Below are positions 55,529 to 63,147 of a stretch of 64,000 nucleotides of DNA, one piece after another. The DNA lies in contig NZ_NNSR01000013.1 in the NCBI RefSeq assembly GCF_002834225.1, positions 1 through 64,000 on the forward strand, read 5' to 3'. The notes below the pieces were generated by a model, which searched no databases, was not told the origin of the DNA, and saw only the letters and a list, made by a program, of their open reading frames with translations. The position numbers and the translations under genes were made by a program. Within the stretch, counting starts at the first letter, position 1; each line of letters begins with the position of its first letter. This DNA is from Ruminococcus bromii. GTDB taxonomy: Bacteria; Bacillota; Clostridia; Oscillospirales; Acutalibacteraceae.

Positions 55529-55551
55529 AAGGGCGGAAAAATCCGCCCTTT
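55529..55551 (-). other. Hairpin between pgk and tpiA
   Basis: AAGGGCGGA pairs with TCCGCCCTT. The T-rich tail is on the plus-strand side, so it should not terminate the minus-strand operon strongly; a stability element is more likely. Confidence 0.5.
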
Positions 55552-55563
55552 TATTTGATTAAA

Positions 55564-56772
55564 TTATTTGTCAGCGATTGCTGCGATACCCGGAAGAACC
55601 TTGCCCTCAAGATATTCAAGAGATGCACCGCCGCCTGTTGAGATGTGGCTCATCTTATCAGCAAAACCAAGCTGAATAACAGCAGCTGCGCTGTCGCCGC
55701 CGCCGATGATTGTTGTTGCGTCTGTGTCGGCAAGAGCCTTAGCAACAGCAATTGTACCCTTTGCAAGAGTCGGGTTCTCAAATACGCCCATAGGACCGTT
55801 CCAAACAACAGTCTTTGCACTCTTTACAGCGTCAGCAAAGAGTTCCTGTGTCTTTGTGCCGATGTCAAGACCTTCCATGTCAGCAGGAATCTTGTCTGAA
55901 TCAACAACCTTAACTTCGATTTCAGCGTCGATAGGATCAGGGAAGCCTGCAGCGATTGTTGTGTCGATTGGGAGAAGGAGCTTCTTGCCGAGCTTTTCAG
56001 CCTTAGCCATCATTTCCTTACAGTAGTCAATCTTTGTATCGTCAACGAGTGAAAGACCGACTTCCTTGCCCTGAGCCTTGAGGAATGTGTAAGCCATACC
56101 GCCGCCGATGATGAGTGTGTCGCACTTTTCGAGGAGGTTTGAAATAACATTGAGCTTGTCAGCAACCTTAGCACCGCCGAGGATTGCAACGAACGGACGA
56201 ACAGGAGTTTCAACGGCATTGCCGAGGTAGTTAATTTCCTTCTGCATGAGGTAACCTACTGCTGTGTCCTTGATGTGGTCTGTAACACCTACTGTTGAGC
56301 AGTGTGCACGGTGAGCCGAACCGAATGCATCCATTACAAATACATCAGCGAGTGAAGCAAGTTCTGATGAGAACGGCTCAAGATTCTTTGTTTCTTCTTT
56401 TCTGAAACGAGTGTTCTGGAGAAGAACAACATCGCCGTCTTTCATTTCTGCAACAGCCTTTTTAGCATTTTCGCCTACAACCTCGTCATCGTTAGCGAAA
56501 ACAACATCCTGACCGAGGAGTTCCGAAAGTCTTACTGCTACGGGAGCGAGTGAGAACTTTTCTTCGGGACCGTTCTTCGGCTTGCCGAGATGTGAGCAAA
56601 GGATAACCTTGCCGCCGTCAGCGATAAGCTTCTTGATTGTAGGAAGAGCTGCTGTAATTCTGTTGTCGTTTGTGATTACGCCGTCCTTGAGCGGTACATT
56701 GAAGTCACAACGAACAAGTACTTTTTTACCTTTTACATTGATGTCATCAACAGATACTTTGTTGAGCTGCAT
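55564..56772 (-). CDS. pgk: Phosphoglycerate kinase
   Basis: This 402-residue enzyme makes ATP from 1,3-bisphosphoglycerate. It shows [14 protein letters not shown] near the N-terminus and the C-terminal nucleotide site GGGDSAAAV. The start at 56772 has AAAGGA seven bases upstream; an in-frame extension back to 56907 covers the promoter and is not coding. It heads the pgk-tpiA-gpmI group. Confidence 0.97.
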   Translation of the reverse strand: MQLNKVSVDDINVKGKKVLVRCDFNVPLKDGVITNDNRITAALPTIKKLIADGGKVILCSHLGKPKNGPEEKFSLAPVAVRLSELLGQDVVFANDDEVVGENAKKAVAEMKDGDVVLLQNTRFRKEETKNLEPFSSELASLADVFVMDAFGSAHRAHCSTVGVTDHIKDTAVGYLMQKEINYLGNAVETPVRPFVAILGGAKVADKLNVISNLLEKCDTLIIGGGMAYTFLKAQGKEVGLSLVDDTKIDYCKEMMAKAEKLGKKLLLPIDTTIAAGFPDPIDAEIEVKVVDSDKIPADMEGLDIGTKTQELFADAVKSAKTVVWNGPMGVFENPTLAKGTIAVAKALADTDATTIIGGGDSAAAVIQLGFADKMSHISTGGGASLEYLEGKVLPGIAAIADK

Positions 56773-56835
56773 AATATACATTCCTTTCGTGTAAGAAGAA
56801 ATTTGTAAAAATTTAGTATTTTTACAGTCACCATT

Positions 56836-56864
56836 ATTATATATCAAAAACCCCTTTTTATCAA
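56836..56864 (-). promoter_or_regulatory. Promoter of pgk-tpiA-gpmI, TTGATA-17-TATAAT
   Basis: On the minus strand the -35 box TTGATA (56864-56859) and -10 box TATAAT (56841-56836) are 17 bases apart, about 60 bases before the pgk start. Confidence 0.8.
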
Positions 56865-56958
56865 TAGAAAACTTTAAAAAATTCGCCTGTCGGGGTATTT
56901 TTTGCACTGTCTTTACAAATACTGATTTTAAGGAAGCTTATGAATATTATTTTTGTTC

Positions 56959-57477
56959 TTATGTCATATTGTTAAGGTCGCTCCACTTGTGGTTGTGAAG
57001 CTCGCCCTTGTTTTGCAAAGCAGGATAATCCCATTGCCTTAAAACTTCATAAGCCGCAATTGCAACAGAGTTTGAAAGATTAAGACTTCTTGCCTCGTCA
57101 ATCATAGGCAGTCTTAAAGTATCATCGGGATGCTGCATTAAAAGCTCCTCAGGCAAGCCTTTTGTTTCTTTGCCAAAGAGAAGATAGCAGTTGTCGGGAT
57201 ATTCAACATCGCTGTGGCGGTGAGTTCCTTTTGTTGAAAAGAAAAAGTATTTTCCGCCCTTTGTTTTTTCAAAAAAATCGTCAATGTTTTCATAGTATGT
57301 GATGTCAAGCAAGTGCCAGTAGTCAAGTCCCGCTCTTTTGAGTTTTTTGTCGTCGGGTTCAAAGCCCATAGGCTTGACAAGATGAAGTCTTGTTCCCGTT
57401 GCGGCACAGGTTCGTGCCACATTGCCCGTGTTCTGCGGAATTTCGGGTTCAACAAGCACAAGGTTGAGAGTTGCCAA
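56959..57477 (-). CDS. trmL: tRNA (cytidine(34)-2'-O)-methyltransferase TrmL
   Basis: This 172-residue SPOUT methyltransferase modifies the wobble base of certain leucine tRNAs. It shows LVEPEIPQNTGNVART at the start and the knot motifs LLFGKETKGLPEEL and RLPMIDEARSLNLSNSVAIA. Single gene; I see no clear partner. Confidence 0.93.
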   Translation of the reverse strand: MATLNLVLVEPEIPQNTGNVARTCAATGTRLHLVKPMGFEPDDKKLKRAGLDYWHLLDITYYENIDDFFEKTKGGKYFFFSTKGTHRHSDVEYPDNCYLLFGKETKGLPEELLMQHPDDTLRLPMIDEARSLNLSNSVAIAAYEVLRQWDYPALQNKGELHNHKWSDLNNMT

Positions 57478-57635
57478 AAGTTATCACTCCAATTTTTATT
57501 ATTCCATTCTTTTTCTGTTTAAATACATTTTAAATCGTAAACAATAATAATGCAAGTTTTTTTGACAAAGCCGTGTGACAAAGATGAAAAAACACACATT
57601 TTGTCAATGAATTTGCAGGATACGGAGGTGTGATT

Positions 57636-57818
57636 ATGAATACAAGTCCAATGATGAATGTGATGAAAGGCGTTGCAATAGGAATGACGGCAGGCGTCTG
57701 CATGGGTATTGTCGGCAAAAATATGGTAGACAGCAACCCAAAACTCAAGAAAAAGGCAAACAAAGCCTTTAAGACAATGGAGTCAGTCCTCGACACCGCA
57801 CAGTATATGTTCAGATAA
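57636..57818 (+). CDS. Small hypothetical protein with one hydrophobic helix
   Basis: This 60-residue protein has a Gly- and Met-rich hydrophobic stretch (VAIGMTAGVCMGIVG) followed by a basic tail (NPKLKKKANKAFK). It could be a small membrane or membrane-associated protein. ATG 57636 follows CGGAGG by seven bases. It is not recognised. Confidence 0.65.
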   Translation: MNTSPMMNVMKGVAIGMTAGVCMGIVGKNMVDSNPKLKKKANKAFKTMESVLDTAQYMFR

Positions 57819-57840
57819 AATCATATTCATCATAAACAAA

Positions 57841-57864
57841 ACCCCGATTCAAACGAATCGGGGT
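57841..57864. terminator. Bidirectional terminator
   Basis: ACCCCGATTC pairs perfectly with GAATCGGGGT around AAAC. It lies between the converging 57636 gene and the lipoprotein gene, with an A-rich left side and a T-rich right side. Confidence 0.85.
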
Positions 57865-57870
57865 GTAATT

Positions 57871-58254
57871 TTATACTCTCTTGTATGTGCTTTTCCTGAA
57901 AATCAATGTGTCGCCCGAAATATAATATTTGTGATAATCATTCAGGGCTTCCTCTTCGCTTTGAGCAAGGTCAAATGATGATGTGCCGTCCCATTCCATT
58001 GTGAATACAAGTTTTCCATCACTCATGACCTTGTATGACACAGGGTCAGCACTTGTCGGACCATGATAATCAATATCATTGCAAGAACCGTCATCATTAA
58101 AATACATTTTTGAATTTTCGCTAATTTGCCCATCGTCGTCAACAAATGCCCATATTCCGGTTATGCTGTTGTTACTGCAACCGCTTAATGACATAACCGC
58201 AAACAACATCGTAATTATACATAACACCATTGATATTTTTCTTAATTTTATCAT
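57871..58254 (-). CDS. Putative lipoprotein
   Basis: This 127-residue exported protein has a lipobox LSGC with Cys at residue 26. The mature part starts SNNSITGIWAFVDDDG and has a small beta-barrel-like pattern with Trp and Tyr (KLVFTMEWDG, KYYISGDTLIFR), similar to the short DUF5640-type lipoproteins of gut clostridia as I recall them. The function is unknown. Confidence 0.7.
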   Translation of the reverse strand: MIKLRKISMVLCIITMLFAVMSLSGCSNNSITGIWAFVDDDGQISENSKMYFNDDGSCNDIDYHGPTSADPVSYKVMSDGKLVFTMEWDGTSSFDLAQSEEEALNDYHKYYISGDTLIFRKSTYKRV

Positions 58255-58268
58255 ATTGTTACCTCTGT

Positions 58269-58589
58269 TTACAGACTTGCCTTAATCTGTTCAATGACCT
58301 TCATAACAGATTTTTTTGGTACAGCGGCAACAATACCGTTAAGTGCCATTTCGTTTCCGCCAACACTACCGACACCTGCTTGTACCCAACCAGATACAAT
58401 GAGCGTTGTATCTGTAAATTCAATTTTTATGTATTGCATAGCAGTCAAAAGTCCTGTACCTTTTTTCCATACAGTTTCGCCGTTGTAGGAAACTTCTTTA
58501 AAACCGTTTGCCTGCAAAATGTTTACAGCAGTGTTGTATGATTCATCAACACTGTTTCGCAGTGGCAGGTTAATAATTGTTCTTGCCAT
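58269..58589 (-). CDS. Hypothetical protein, about 106 residues
   Basis: This small soluble protein opens MARTIINLPLRNSVDE and has an alpha-beta pattern with IKIEFTDTTLIVSGW and a Gly-rich middle (GSVGGNEMALNG). ATG 58589 is preceded by GGAGG; the longer frame from 58661 runs into the upstream gene. It overlaps the zinc-ribbon gene by 20 bases and they are probably cotranscribed. No family is recognised. Confidence 0.6.
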   Translation of the reverse strand: MARTIINLPLRNSVDESYNTAVNILQANGFKEVSYNGETVWKKGTGLLTAMQYIKIEFTDTTLIVSGWVQAGVGSVGGNEMALNGIVAAVPKKSVMKVIEQIKASL

Positions 58590-58935
58590 TATAAAAACCT
58601 CCGTCAATATTATTAAGTTTTTGGTGGCATCGTGGACATTCGTTAATACCTGCGGTAACATTAAGACCGCAATTTGGACATTTATTGTTATTTCCTAAAT
58701 TTTTAAGTGAATTAAGCTTATCCTCATTTTTCTTTTTAACAAAAGAAAATATAACCATAATAATTCCTACAAGCAGAATAATAAATGAAATTATAGCAAC
58801 TGCAATAATTGTTTTTTCAAATGAAGAAAATGGAGATGTCCACGAATATCTTTTGTTTGTATTCACAGTAAATAACGAATATGCAAGTCCGCCAAAGCCG
58901 AGAGTTGTCAGAATATACCCAATAACAGTAATCAC
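58570..58935 (-). CDS. Membrane protein with C-terminal zinc ribbon
   Basis: This 121-residue protein has two membrane helices (about 4-22 and 40-66), a short charged linker and a C-terminal zinc ribbon, CPNCGLNV and CPRCHQKL. Zinc-ribbon membrane proteins of this size are common in Firmicutes and mostly uncharacterised. It shares its upstream region with the divergent ribbon-helix-helix gene. Confidence 0.72.
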   Translation of the reverse strand: MITVIGYILTTLGFGGLAYSLFTVNTNKRYSWTSPFSSFEKTIIAVAIISFIILLVGIIMVIFSFVKKKNEDKLNSLKNLGNNNKCPNCGLNVTAGINECPRCHQKLNNIDGGFYNGKNNY

Positions 58936-58991
58936 TTATTGCCTCCTTATTAAATTTTTTAGATATGAAGCTTCATTGATTCAATTATAAC

Positions 58992-59066
58992 ATTGCGTAA
59001 TACAAAATGCAAGACAAAAGTAATACGCAATTTTTGTGTAAATTGCATACAATAGTAATATATAAT
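58992..59066. promoter_or_regulatory. Divergent control region with inverted repeat
   Basis: ATTGCGTA (58992-58999) and TACGCAAT (59024-59031) form an inverted repeat, with further TAATAC copies between and nearby. A TATAAT at 59061-59066 serves the plus-strand gene. This could be the operator of the adjacent ribbon-helix-helix protein. Confidence 0.45.
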
Positions 59067-59089
59067 GTAATACAGGAGCAGTTCACGCA

Positions 59090-59275
59090 ATGAAAAAGTT
59101 TAAAATTCCGCAAATTCCCCAAACAACAAGCAAAAGTATACGATTTCCAAACGATGTGATTGATGAAGTGGAATCTGTCCTTGTCGGTACGGATTGCACA
59201 TTTTCTGCCTTTGTTGTGGAAGCAGTAAGAGTAGCTCTTGAAAATTTAAAAGAAGAATCAGCCGAAGATGAGTAA
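59090..59275 (+). CDS. Small ribbon-helix-helix-type protein
   Basis: This 61-residue protein begins with a basic tail, then a strand TSKSIRFPNDV, a helix VIDEVESVLV and a second helix FSAFVVEAVRVALENL. That pattern fits the Arc/MetJ fold of small DNA-binding regulators and antitoxins. No toxin gene is adjacent. It may repress itself and the divergent zinc-ribbon operon. Confidence 0.65.
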   Translation: MKKFKIPQIPQTTSKSIRFPNDVIDEVESVLVGTDCTFSAFVVEAVRVALENLKEESAEDE

Positions 59276-59279
59276 ACAA

Positions 59280-59307
59280 AACCCCCTATTCAAGTGAATA
59301 GGGGGTT
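59280..59307. terminator. Bidirectional terminator
   Basis: AACCCCCTATTC pairs perfectly with GAATAGGGGGTT around AAGT, between the converging ribbon-helix-helix and peptidase genes. Confidence 0.88.
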
Positions 59308-59335
59308 ATAATTTTGCATTTTATATTTAATTAAA

Positions 59336-60907
59336 TCAGCTTGTGTAGCCGAGGGGGTCCATTTTTTCACCGTTGAGGCGGATTTCAAAATGGAGGTGAG
59401 GACCTGTTGAGTTGCCTGTTGAACCGACATAACCGATGAGGTCGCCCTGATTTACATACTGACCTGTTACTGCAACAAGTGAACTGCAATGACCGTAAAG
59501 TGTTGTGTAGCCACTGCCGTGGTCAATGATAACATAGTTGCCGTAGCCGCTGTTGTCACCGCCCGAGAATGTTACGGTACCGCTTGCGGATGCATAAATA
59601 GGCTGTCCGTAAACACCGCCGGCTGAAATGTCAAGTCCGCCGTGAAGTCTGCCCCAGCGTGTGCCGAAGGTACTTGTCAATGTATGTGTGTAGGGGAGTG
59701 GCCATGCAAACATACCCGATGAACCTGTTGTGTAGCTTGAAGATGAATTTGAACTTGATGAAGAACTGCTGTCTGATGAGGTTGATGATGAACCTGTGCT
59801 TGATGAAGTATCCTCAGCCTTGCCTTTTACAACAACTTCGTCAACTGCCTCTTTAATAGTTTTTGCGTCAGTCTGAACCGCATCGGTCTGAACACCGTCA
59901 ACAAATGTAGTTCTTACCGTTACTTCTTCTTCGCCCTTAACGCCTTCGGTAGTTACCTTTTTGTATGAAGAAGACTTGTCCTCGTCATACTTAACCTTTG
60001 TGTCATAAGCTACATCTCTTGTGTAAACAATGTCTGTTGAAAGTGAGATTGAAAACTTGCCGTCTGCAAGTGCCATAACATCTTCTGCCGACACAAGGTC
60101 TGTACCGCTTGGGTTGCCTGTTACAACCTCCACCGAATTTGCAAATTCGGTTGTTGTTTCGTCATCGTAATCCTTGCGGTAATCAACAAGAACCTGATCA
60201 AGGTCTGCCTTAAGCTCATCAATCTCTTCTGTCGCACCGATGAACTTGCCGTCAATATAAAGACTTGCACATGACGGTGAAATTGTGTTGAGGTCAGCAT
60301 ATTCACCGCTGATTTCTGCGTAATCGGGAACTGCTTCATCACTTGTAGCTGCAGCAACAACTGCAGCAGCTTCTGTTCCGGTTCCGTTAGTATTTGTTTC
60401 TGGCACATCAAGAGCGCTTGCAACAGTAACGCACGAAAGTGTGATTGCGCTGAAACACGCAACAACCGCAAGCACAGCCTTCTTTTTAATCAATTTCTGT
60501 GAACGGACTGTTGACGGTGCAAGGTGCGCGTACTGCTTTTCACTCTTGAACGAAAGTCCGGATACAATTTCTCTTGCACTTTTGGTTGTGCCGATTCTTG
60601 ATTCTCTGAACGCTCTGTCAATTGCCAACGCTTGTGTTTTTGCCGTTTTTGTCTTTTTCGGCACATTAACTGATTTGACTGTTGCAGACTTAAAGGAACC
60701 CTTCCTGTTCTTTATCGTCTGAGCAAGCTTTGCAGCGGAATTTTTTGAAACTCTTACAACCGATTTTGCACAAAATGTTGTTGCTCTTTTTACAAAGCGA
60801 ACGGTTTTCTGTGCGGTTGTAAGCTCACGCTTGCAGGCTTTGCGTTTTTTTGTCGGAAGACTCTCGATTTCATTGAAACCTTCCAAACCAATGAACTTTG
60901 TCTCCAA
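59336..60907 (-). CDS. G5 and M23 peptidase domain cell-wall protein
   Basis: This 523-residue protein would cleave peptidoglycan peptides. The first 140 residues are strongly basic and presumably cytoplasmic. A single membrane helix follows (about 143-166), a region with a conserved ASLYIDGKFIGAT segment, a G5 domain (about 293-363), a Ser-rich linker and an M23 metallopeptidase domain (about 400-523). Zinc ligands are visible in RLHGGLDIS (H423, D427) and GPHLHFEI. The long basic N-terminus is unusual for the family. It has its own promoter and terminator. Confidence 0.9.
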   Translation of the reverse strand: METKFIGLEGFNEIESLPTKKRKACKRELTTAQKTVRFVKRATTFCAKSVVRVSKNSAAKLAQTIKNRKGSFKSATVKSVNVPKKTKTAKTQALAIDRAFRESRIGTTKSAREIVSGLSFKSEKQYAHLAPSTVRSQKLIKKKAVLAVVACFSAITLSCVTVASALDVPETNTNGTGTEAAAVVAAATSDEAVPDYAEISGEYADLNTISPSCASLYIDGKFIGATEEIDELKADLDQVLVDYRKDYDDETTTEFANSVEVVTGNPSGTDLVSAEDVMALADGKFSISLSTDIVYTRDVAYDTKVKYDEDKSSSYKKVTTEGVKGEEEVTVRTTFVDGVQTDAVQTDAKTIKEAVDEVVVKGKAEDTSSSTGSSSTSSDSSSSSSSNSSSSYTTGSSGMFAWPLPYTHTLTSTFGTRWGRLHGGLDISAGGVYGQPIYASASGTVTFSGGDNSGYGNYVIIDHGSGYTTLYGHCSSLVAVTGQYVNQGDLIGYVGSTGNSTGPHLHFEIRLNGEKMDPLGYTS

Positions 60908-60932
60908 AATAATTTCTCCTATCTCATTAACC

Positions 60933-60948
60933 GTTACATTTCTGTAAC
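60933..60948. promoter_or_regulatory. Inverted repeat in the peptidase 5' region
   Basis: GTTACA-TTTC-TGTAAC lies between the -10 box and the start of the M23 gene. It could be an operator or a leader hairpin. Confidence 0.45.
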
Positions 60949-60963
60949 AAACACGATACCTTT

Positions 60964-60991
60964 ATTATACCAAATAGTTACGAAATTGCAA
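60964..60991 (-). promoter_or_regulatory. Promoter of the M23 peptidase, TTGCAA-16-TATAAT
   Basis: On the minus strand the -35 TTGCAA (60991-60986) and -10 TATAAT (60969-60964) are 16 bases apart. Confidence 0.65.
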
Positions 60992-61078
60992 TATGAGAAT
61001 TAAAAAATGTCACAATCAATAATATAATAGGGGAGAAGGTTACAAAAAACAGGGTAAAATCAACAATAATTCCCTATG

Positions 61079-61534
61079 TTAATTATACTTTAAGTTATCA
61101 ACAGTATAATTTCTTAACAGAGAGTAATATTTATTCAACTCTTTCAGAGCGCCGTCAAGGTCGTGTTCAAGGTAGTTTCCGCATTCAATTGCTGTTGTTC
61201 CGGGGATTTCTCCCTTGTGCTCCGCACACTGCTTTATTGTGTCTTTTATAAGCTGTAATGCGTCCTCTTCCGACATATCACGAACGAGAAAATAAAAACC
61301 CGTTCTGCATCCCATAGGACCGAAGTAGATCACATTGTCGGCAAATTTGCTGTTGCGGGCATATGTTGCAAAAAGGTGTTCAATTGTGTGCATAACGGGA
61401 TTTGGAAGATACGGCGGTGTGTTCGGCTTTACAAAACGCATATCATATGTTGTAATGTCGCCGTCAATTCTTGAAATGTAAACACCCGGCATAAGTGTGT
61501 TGTGGTTGATTGTAAAGCTTGCTATCTTTTTCAT
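61079..61534 (-). CDS. luxS: S-ribosylhomocysteine lyase
   Basis: This 151-residue metalloenzyme splits S-ribosylhomocysteine into homocysteine and the AI-2 precursor in the activated methyl cycle. The metal site is H49-x2-E-H53 (HTIEH) with C118 in ECGNY; the catalytic cysteine is C76 in PMGCRTGF. These match the B. subtilis enzyme. It lies 15 bases after the GH25 gene and is probably cotranscribed with it, an unexpected pairing. Confidence 0.95.
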   Translation of the reverse strand: MKKIASFTINHNTLMPGVYISRIDGDITTYDMRFVKPNTPPYLPNPVMHTIEHLFATYARNSKFADNVIYFGPMGCRTGFYFLVRDMSEEDALQLIKDTIKQCAEHKGEIPGTTAIECGNYLEHDLDGALKELNKYYSLLRNYTVDNLKYN

Positions 61535-61549
61535 ATATATTATCCTTTC

Positions 61550-62458
61550 TTAATCGTAATCGGCTATGTTTGTGAAACAGATGTTCATATCAACATCGCC
61601 CTCAATTCCGTCAACCTTGCCCGATGAGGAATATTGCCACATAGAAAACTGATAATAGAATGTAGGAACATTTGCGTATTCGCAGTACCAGATGTCAAAA
61701 TCCGCAAGCTGAGTGAGGTCATATTTAAAGTAAAGCTCTTTGCTCGGAGAATAAATAATCGGTGTGTAGCCAAGCTCCTTTACACGGTTGCAGAATGCCT
61801 TTGCACAGGCTGTTGCCTGAGCAGCCGAAACGCCGTCGGTTCTTGCGTCATCATCTTTTATGATTTCCCAGTCATATGCAACGGGGAAGTCGATTGTTTC
61901 ATCGCCGAGAAGTGACTTTATATAGTCAGCCTCTTCAATTGCCTCATCGTTATTGACCGCCTGCGAGAAGAAATACACGCCGACTTTAATACCTGCCGCT
62001 TTGGCACCCTTTATATATGAAAGGGCAGAGTCATCCGAGTACATTTTTCCGTCAGAACCGTAACCTCTTCCGCCGATGCGAACCATAGCAAAATCCACGC
62101 CGGACTTTTTAACCTTGTCCCAGTCGATTGTTCCGCTGTATGATGAAATGTCAATTCCCTCCATTGACGCAGGCTTGCCGTTTTCGCTGTAGTATTTGAA
62201 TGTGTCGTCAGAGGTGAAGCTGTCATTGTTGAGTGTGTTTTTCGGCACACCGTCAAGCTCGGTAATCCAAATTTCTCCGAGAGTGCTGTCGTTTATATGT
62301 ATTTTTTCGCCTGTTGTCTTGACCGTTGTGTCTGTGGCAACGGTCGCCGAGGTTGTACTGCCCGACTGCGAACTGCTTTCAGCGTTGTTTGAACAACCGC
62401 ACAAAACCGAGGTAAGTGCAAGCATGGCAGCCGTTACGGCACAAATAGTTTTTTTCAT
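61550..62458 (-). CDS. GH25 lysozyme-like lipoprotein
   Basis: This 302-residue exported muramidase-like protein has signal and lipobox VLCGC (Cys 22), a Ser/Thr-rich spacer, then a GH25 domain from about residue 98. The domain shows GIDISSYSGTIDWDKVKKSG, AMVRIGGRGYG and VAYDWEI with the acidic active-site residues. It probably remodels peptidoglycan at the membrane surface. It is not a phage lysin: it is lipid-anchored and far from the phage cassette. Confidence 0.9.
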   Translation of the reverse strand: MKKTICAVTAAMLALTSVLCGCSNNAESSSQSGSTTSATVATDTTVKTTGEKIHINDSTLGEIWITELDGVPKNTLNNDSFTSDDTFKYYSENGKPASMEGIDISSYSGTIDWDKVKKSGVDFAMVRIGGRGYGSDGKMYSDDSALSYIKGAKAAGIKVGVYFFSQAVNNDEAIEEADYIKSLLGDETIDFPVAYDWEIIKDDDARTDGVSAAQATACAKAFCNRVKELGYTPIIYSPSKELYFKYDLTQLADFDIWYCEYANVPTFYYQFSMWQYSSSGKVDGIEGDVDMNICFTNIADYD

Positions 62459-62532
62459 TGATCTGCTCCTGTTAAAAGATTTTTAACGCTGAAAAATGTC
62501 GATTATACGGGCATTTTGCGTATCTGTTAGTC

Positions 62533-62561
62533 AGCATATCATAAAAAAGAGTTGATGTAAA
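62533..62561 (-). promoter_or_regulatory. Promoter of GH25-luxS, TTTACA-17-TATGCT
   Basis: On the minus strand the boxes lie at 62561-62556 and 62538-62533, about 75 bases before the GH25 start. Confidence 0.5.
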
Positions 62562-62582
62562 CAAAGAAACCGAAAATAAATA

Positions 62583-62611
62583 TTGAAAATTTTGTGAAAA
62601 TTAAGTATAAT
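62583..62611 (+). promoter_or_regulatory. Promoter TTGAAA-17-TATAAT
   Basis: Consensus-like boxes with a 17-base spacer, followed by a structured leader of about 95 bases and the gene at 62711. Confidence 0.75.
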
Positions 62612-62625
62612 CTAAGGTATAAGTG

Positions 62626-62708
62626 TCACTCGCTCAAAAGGCGATGGCAGTCATTTGAGAATTTAATGATTACAGTGTTTTGCAGGAGCGATAAAGGGCG
62701 GTGAGCGA
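62626..62708 (+). promoter_or_regulatory. Leader RNA with alternative pairings
   Basis: CGCTC (62631-62635) can pair with GAGCG at 62686-62690, enclosing the hairpin AGTCATT/AATGATT. Alternatively CGCTCA can pair with TGAGCG at 62702-62707, which lies in the ribosome binding region just before the TTG start. This is a possible translational switch; the partner is unknown. Confidence 0.4.
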
Positions 62709-62710
62709 AA

Positions 62711-63043
62711 TTGAAGAAAACAAAGGTGCATGGGTACCGTCACAAAACTACCGAAGAACTCGTCAAGGCAATTGACGAATGTACCTCTCTAAGTCAGCTT
62801 TTCGCTCTCATTCAGCACGAGCATATTACGATTCAGATGCTTACCCGTCCCGGTGCATCAAACCTTGCCCCAAAAATTTTAAGCCCGAAAGAGATAACAG
62901 GCAACCGTGACACCCCTTTTGAAAGACTGCAAAGGCAGGTTCGTGAGTCTGTTCTTGAGGACGAAAGGCGGCTTAAACAAAGTAAGCTGATTGCCGAGTG
63001 TGAACGCCTTTCAAAACTTAATAAAAATGACAAGATAAAGTAA
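62711..63043 (+). CDS. Small hypothetical protein
   Basis: This 110-residue basic, helical protein has no signal or membrane helix. It opens KKTKVHGYRHKTTEELVKAI and has a charged coiled C-terminus (ESVLEDERRLKQSKLIAECERL). It starts at TTG 62711 after GGGCGGTGA. No family is recognised. It has its own promoter and structured leader. Confidence 0.65.
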   Translation: MKKTKVHGYRHKTTEELVKAIDECTSLSQLFALIQHEHITIQMLTRPGASNLAPKILSPKEITGNRDTPFERLQRQVRESVLEDERRLKQSKLIAECERLSKLNKNDKIK

Positions 63044-63147
63044 GAGTAATTGGTGGAAGATTTTTGAATTTTTTTACTAAATACTCTTTATTTTTTCCAA
63101 AAAAACATATATAATCTAATTATCAAATACGATTGGGGATGGAATAA

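Noticed and set aside
55529-55551. Hairpin between pgk and tpiA as an operon-splitting terminator.
   Set aside because: The T-run is on the plus-strand side; on the coding (minus) strand no U-run follows, so pgk-tpiA-gpmI probably stay in one transcript.
59336-62458. GH25 and M23 genes as lysis genes belonging to the phage cassette.
   Set aside because: They are about 30 kb away, on the other strand, membrane- or lipid-anchored, and have their own promoters.
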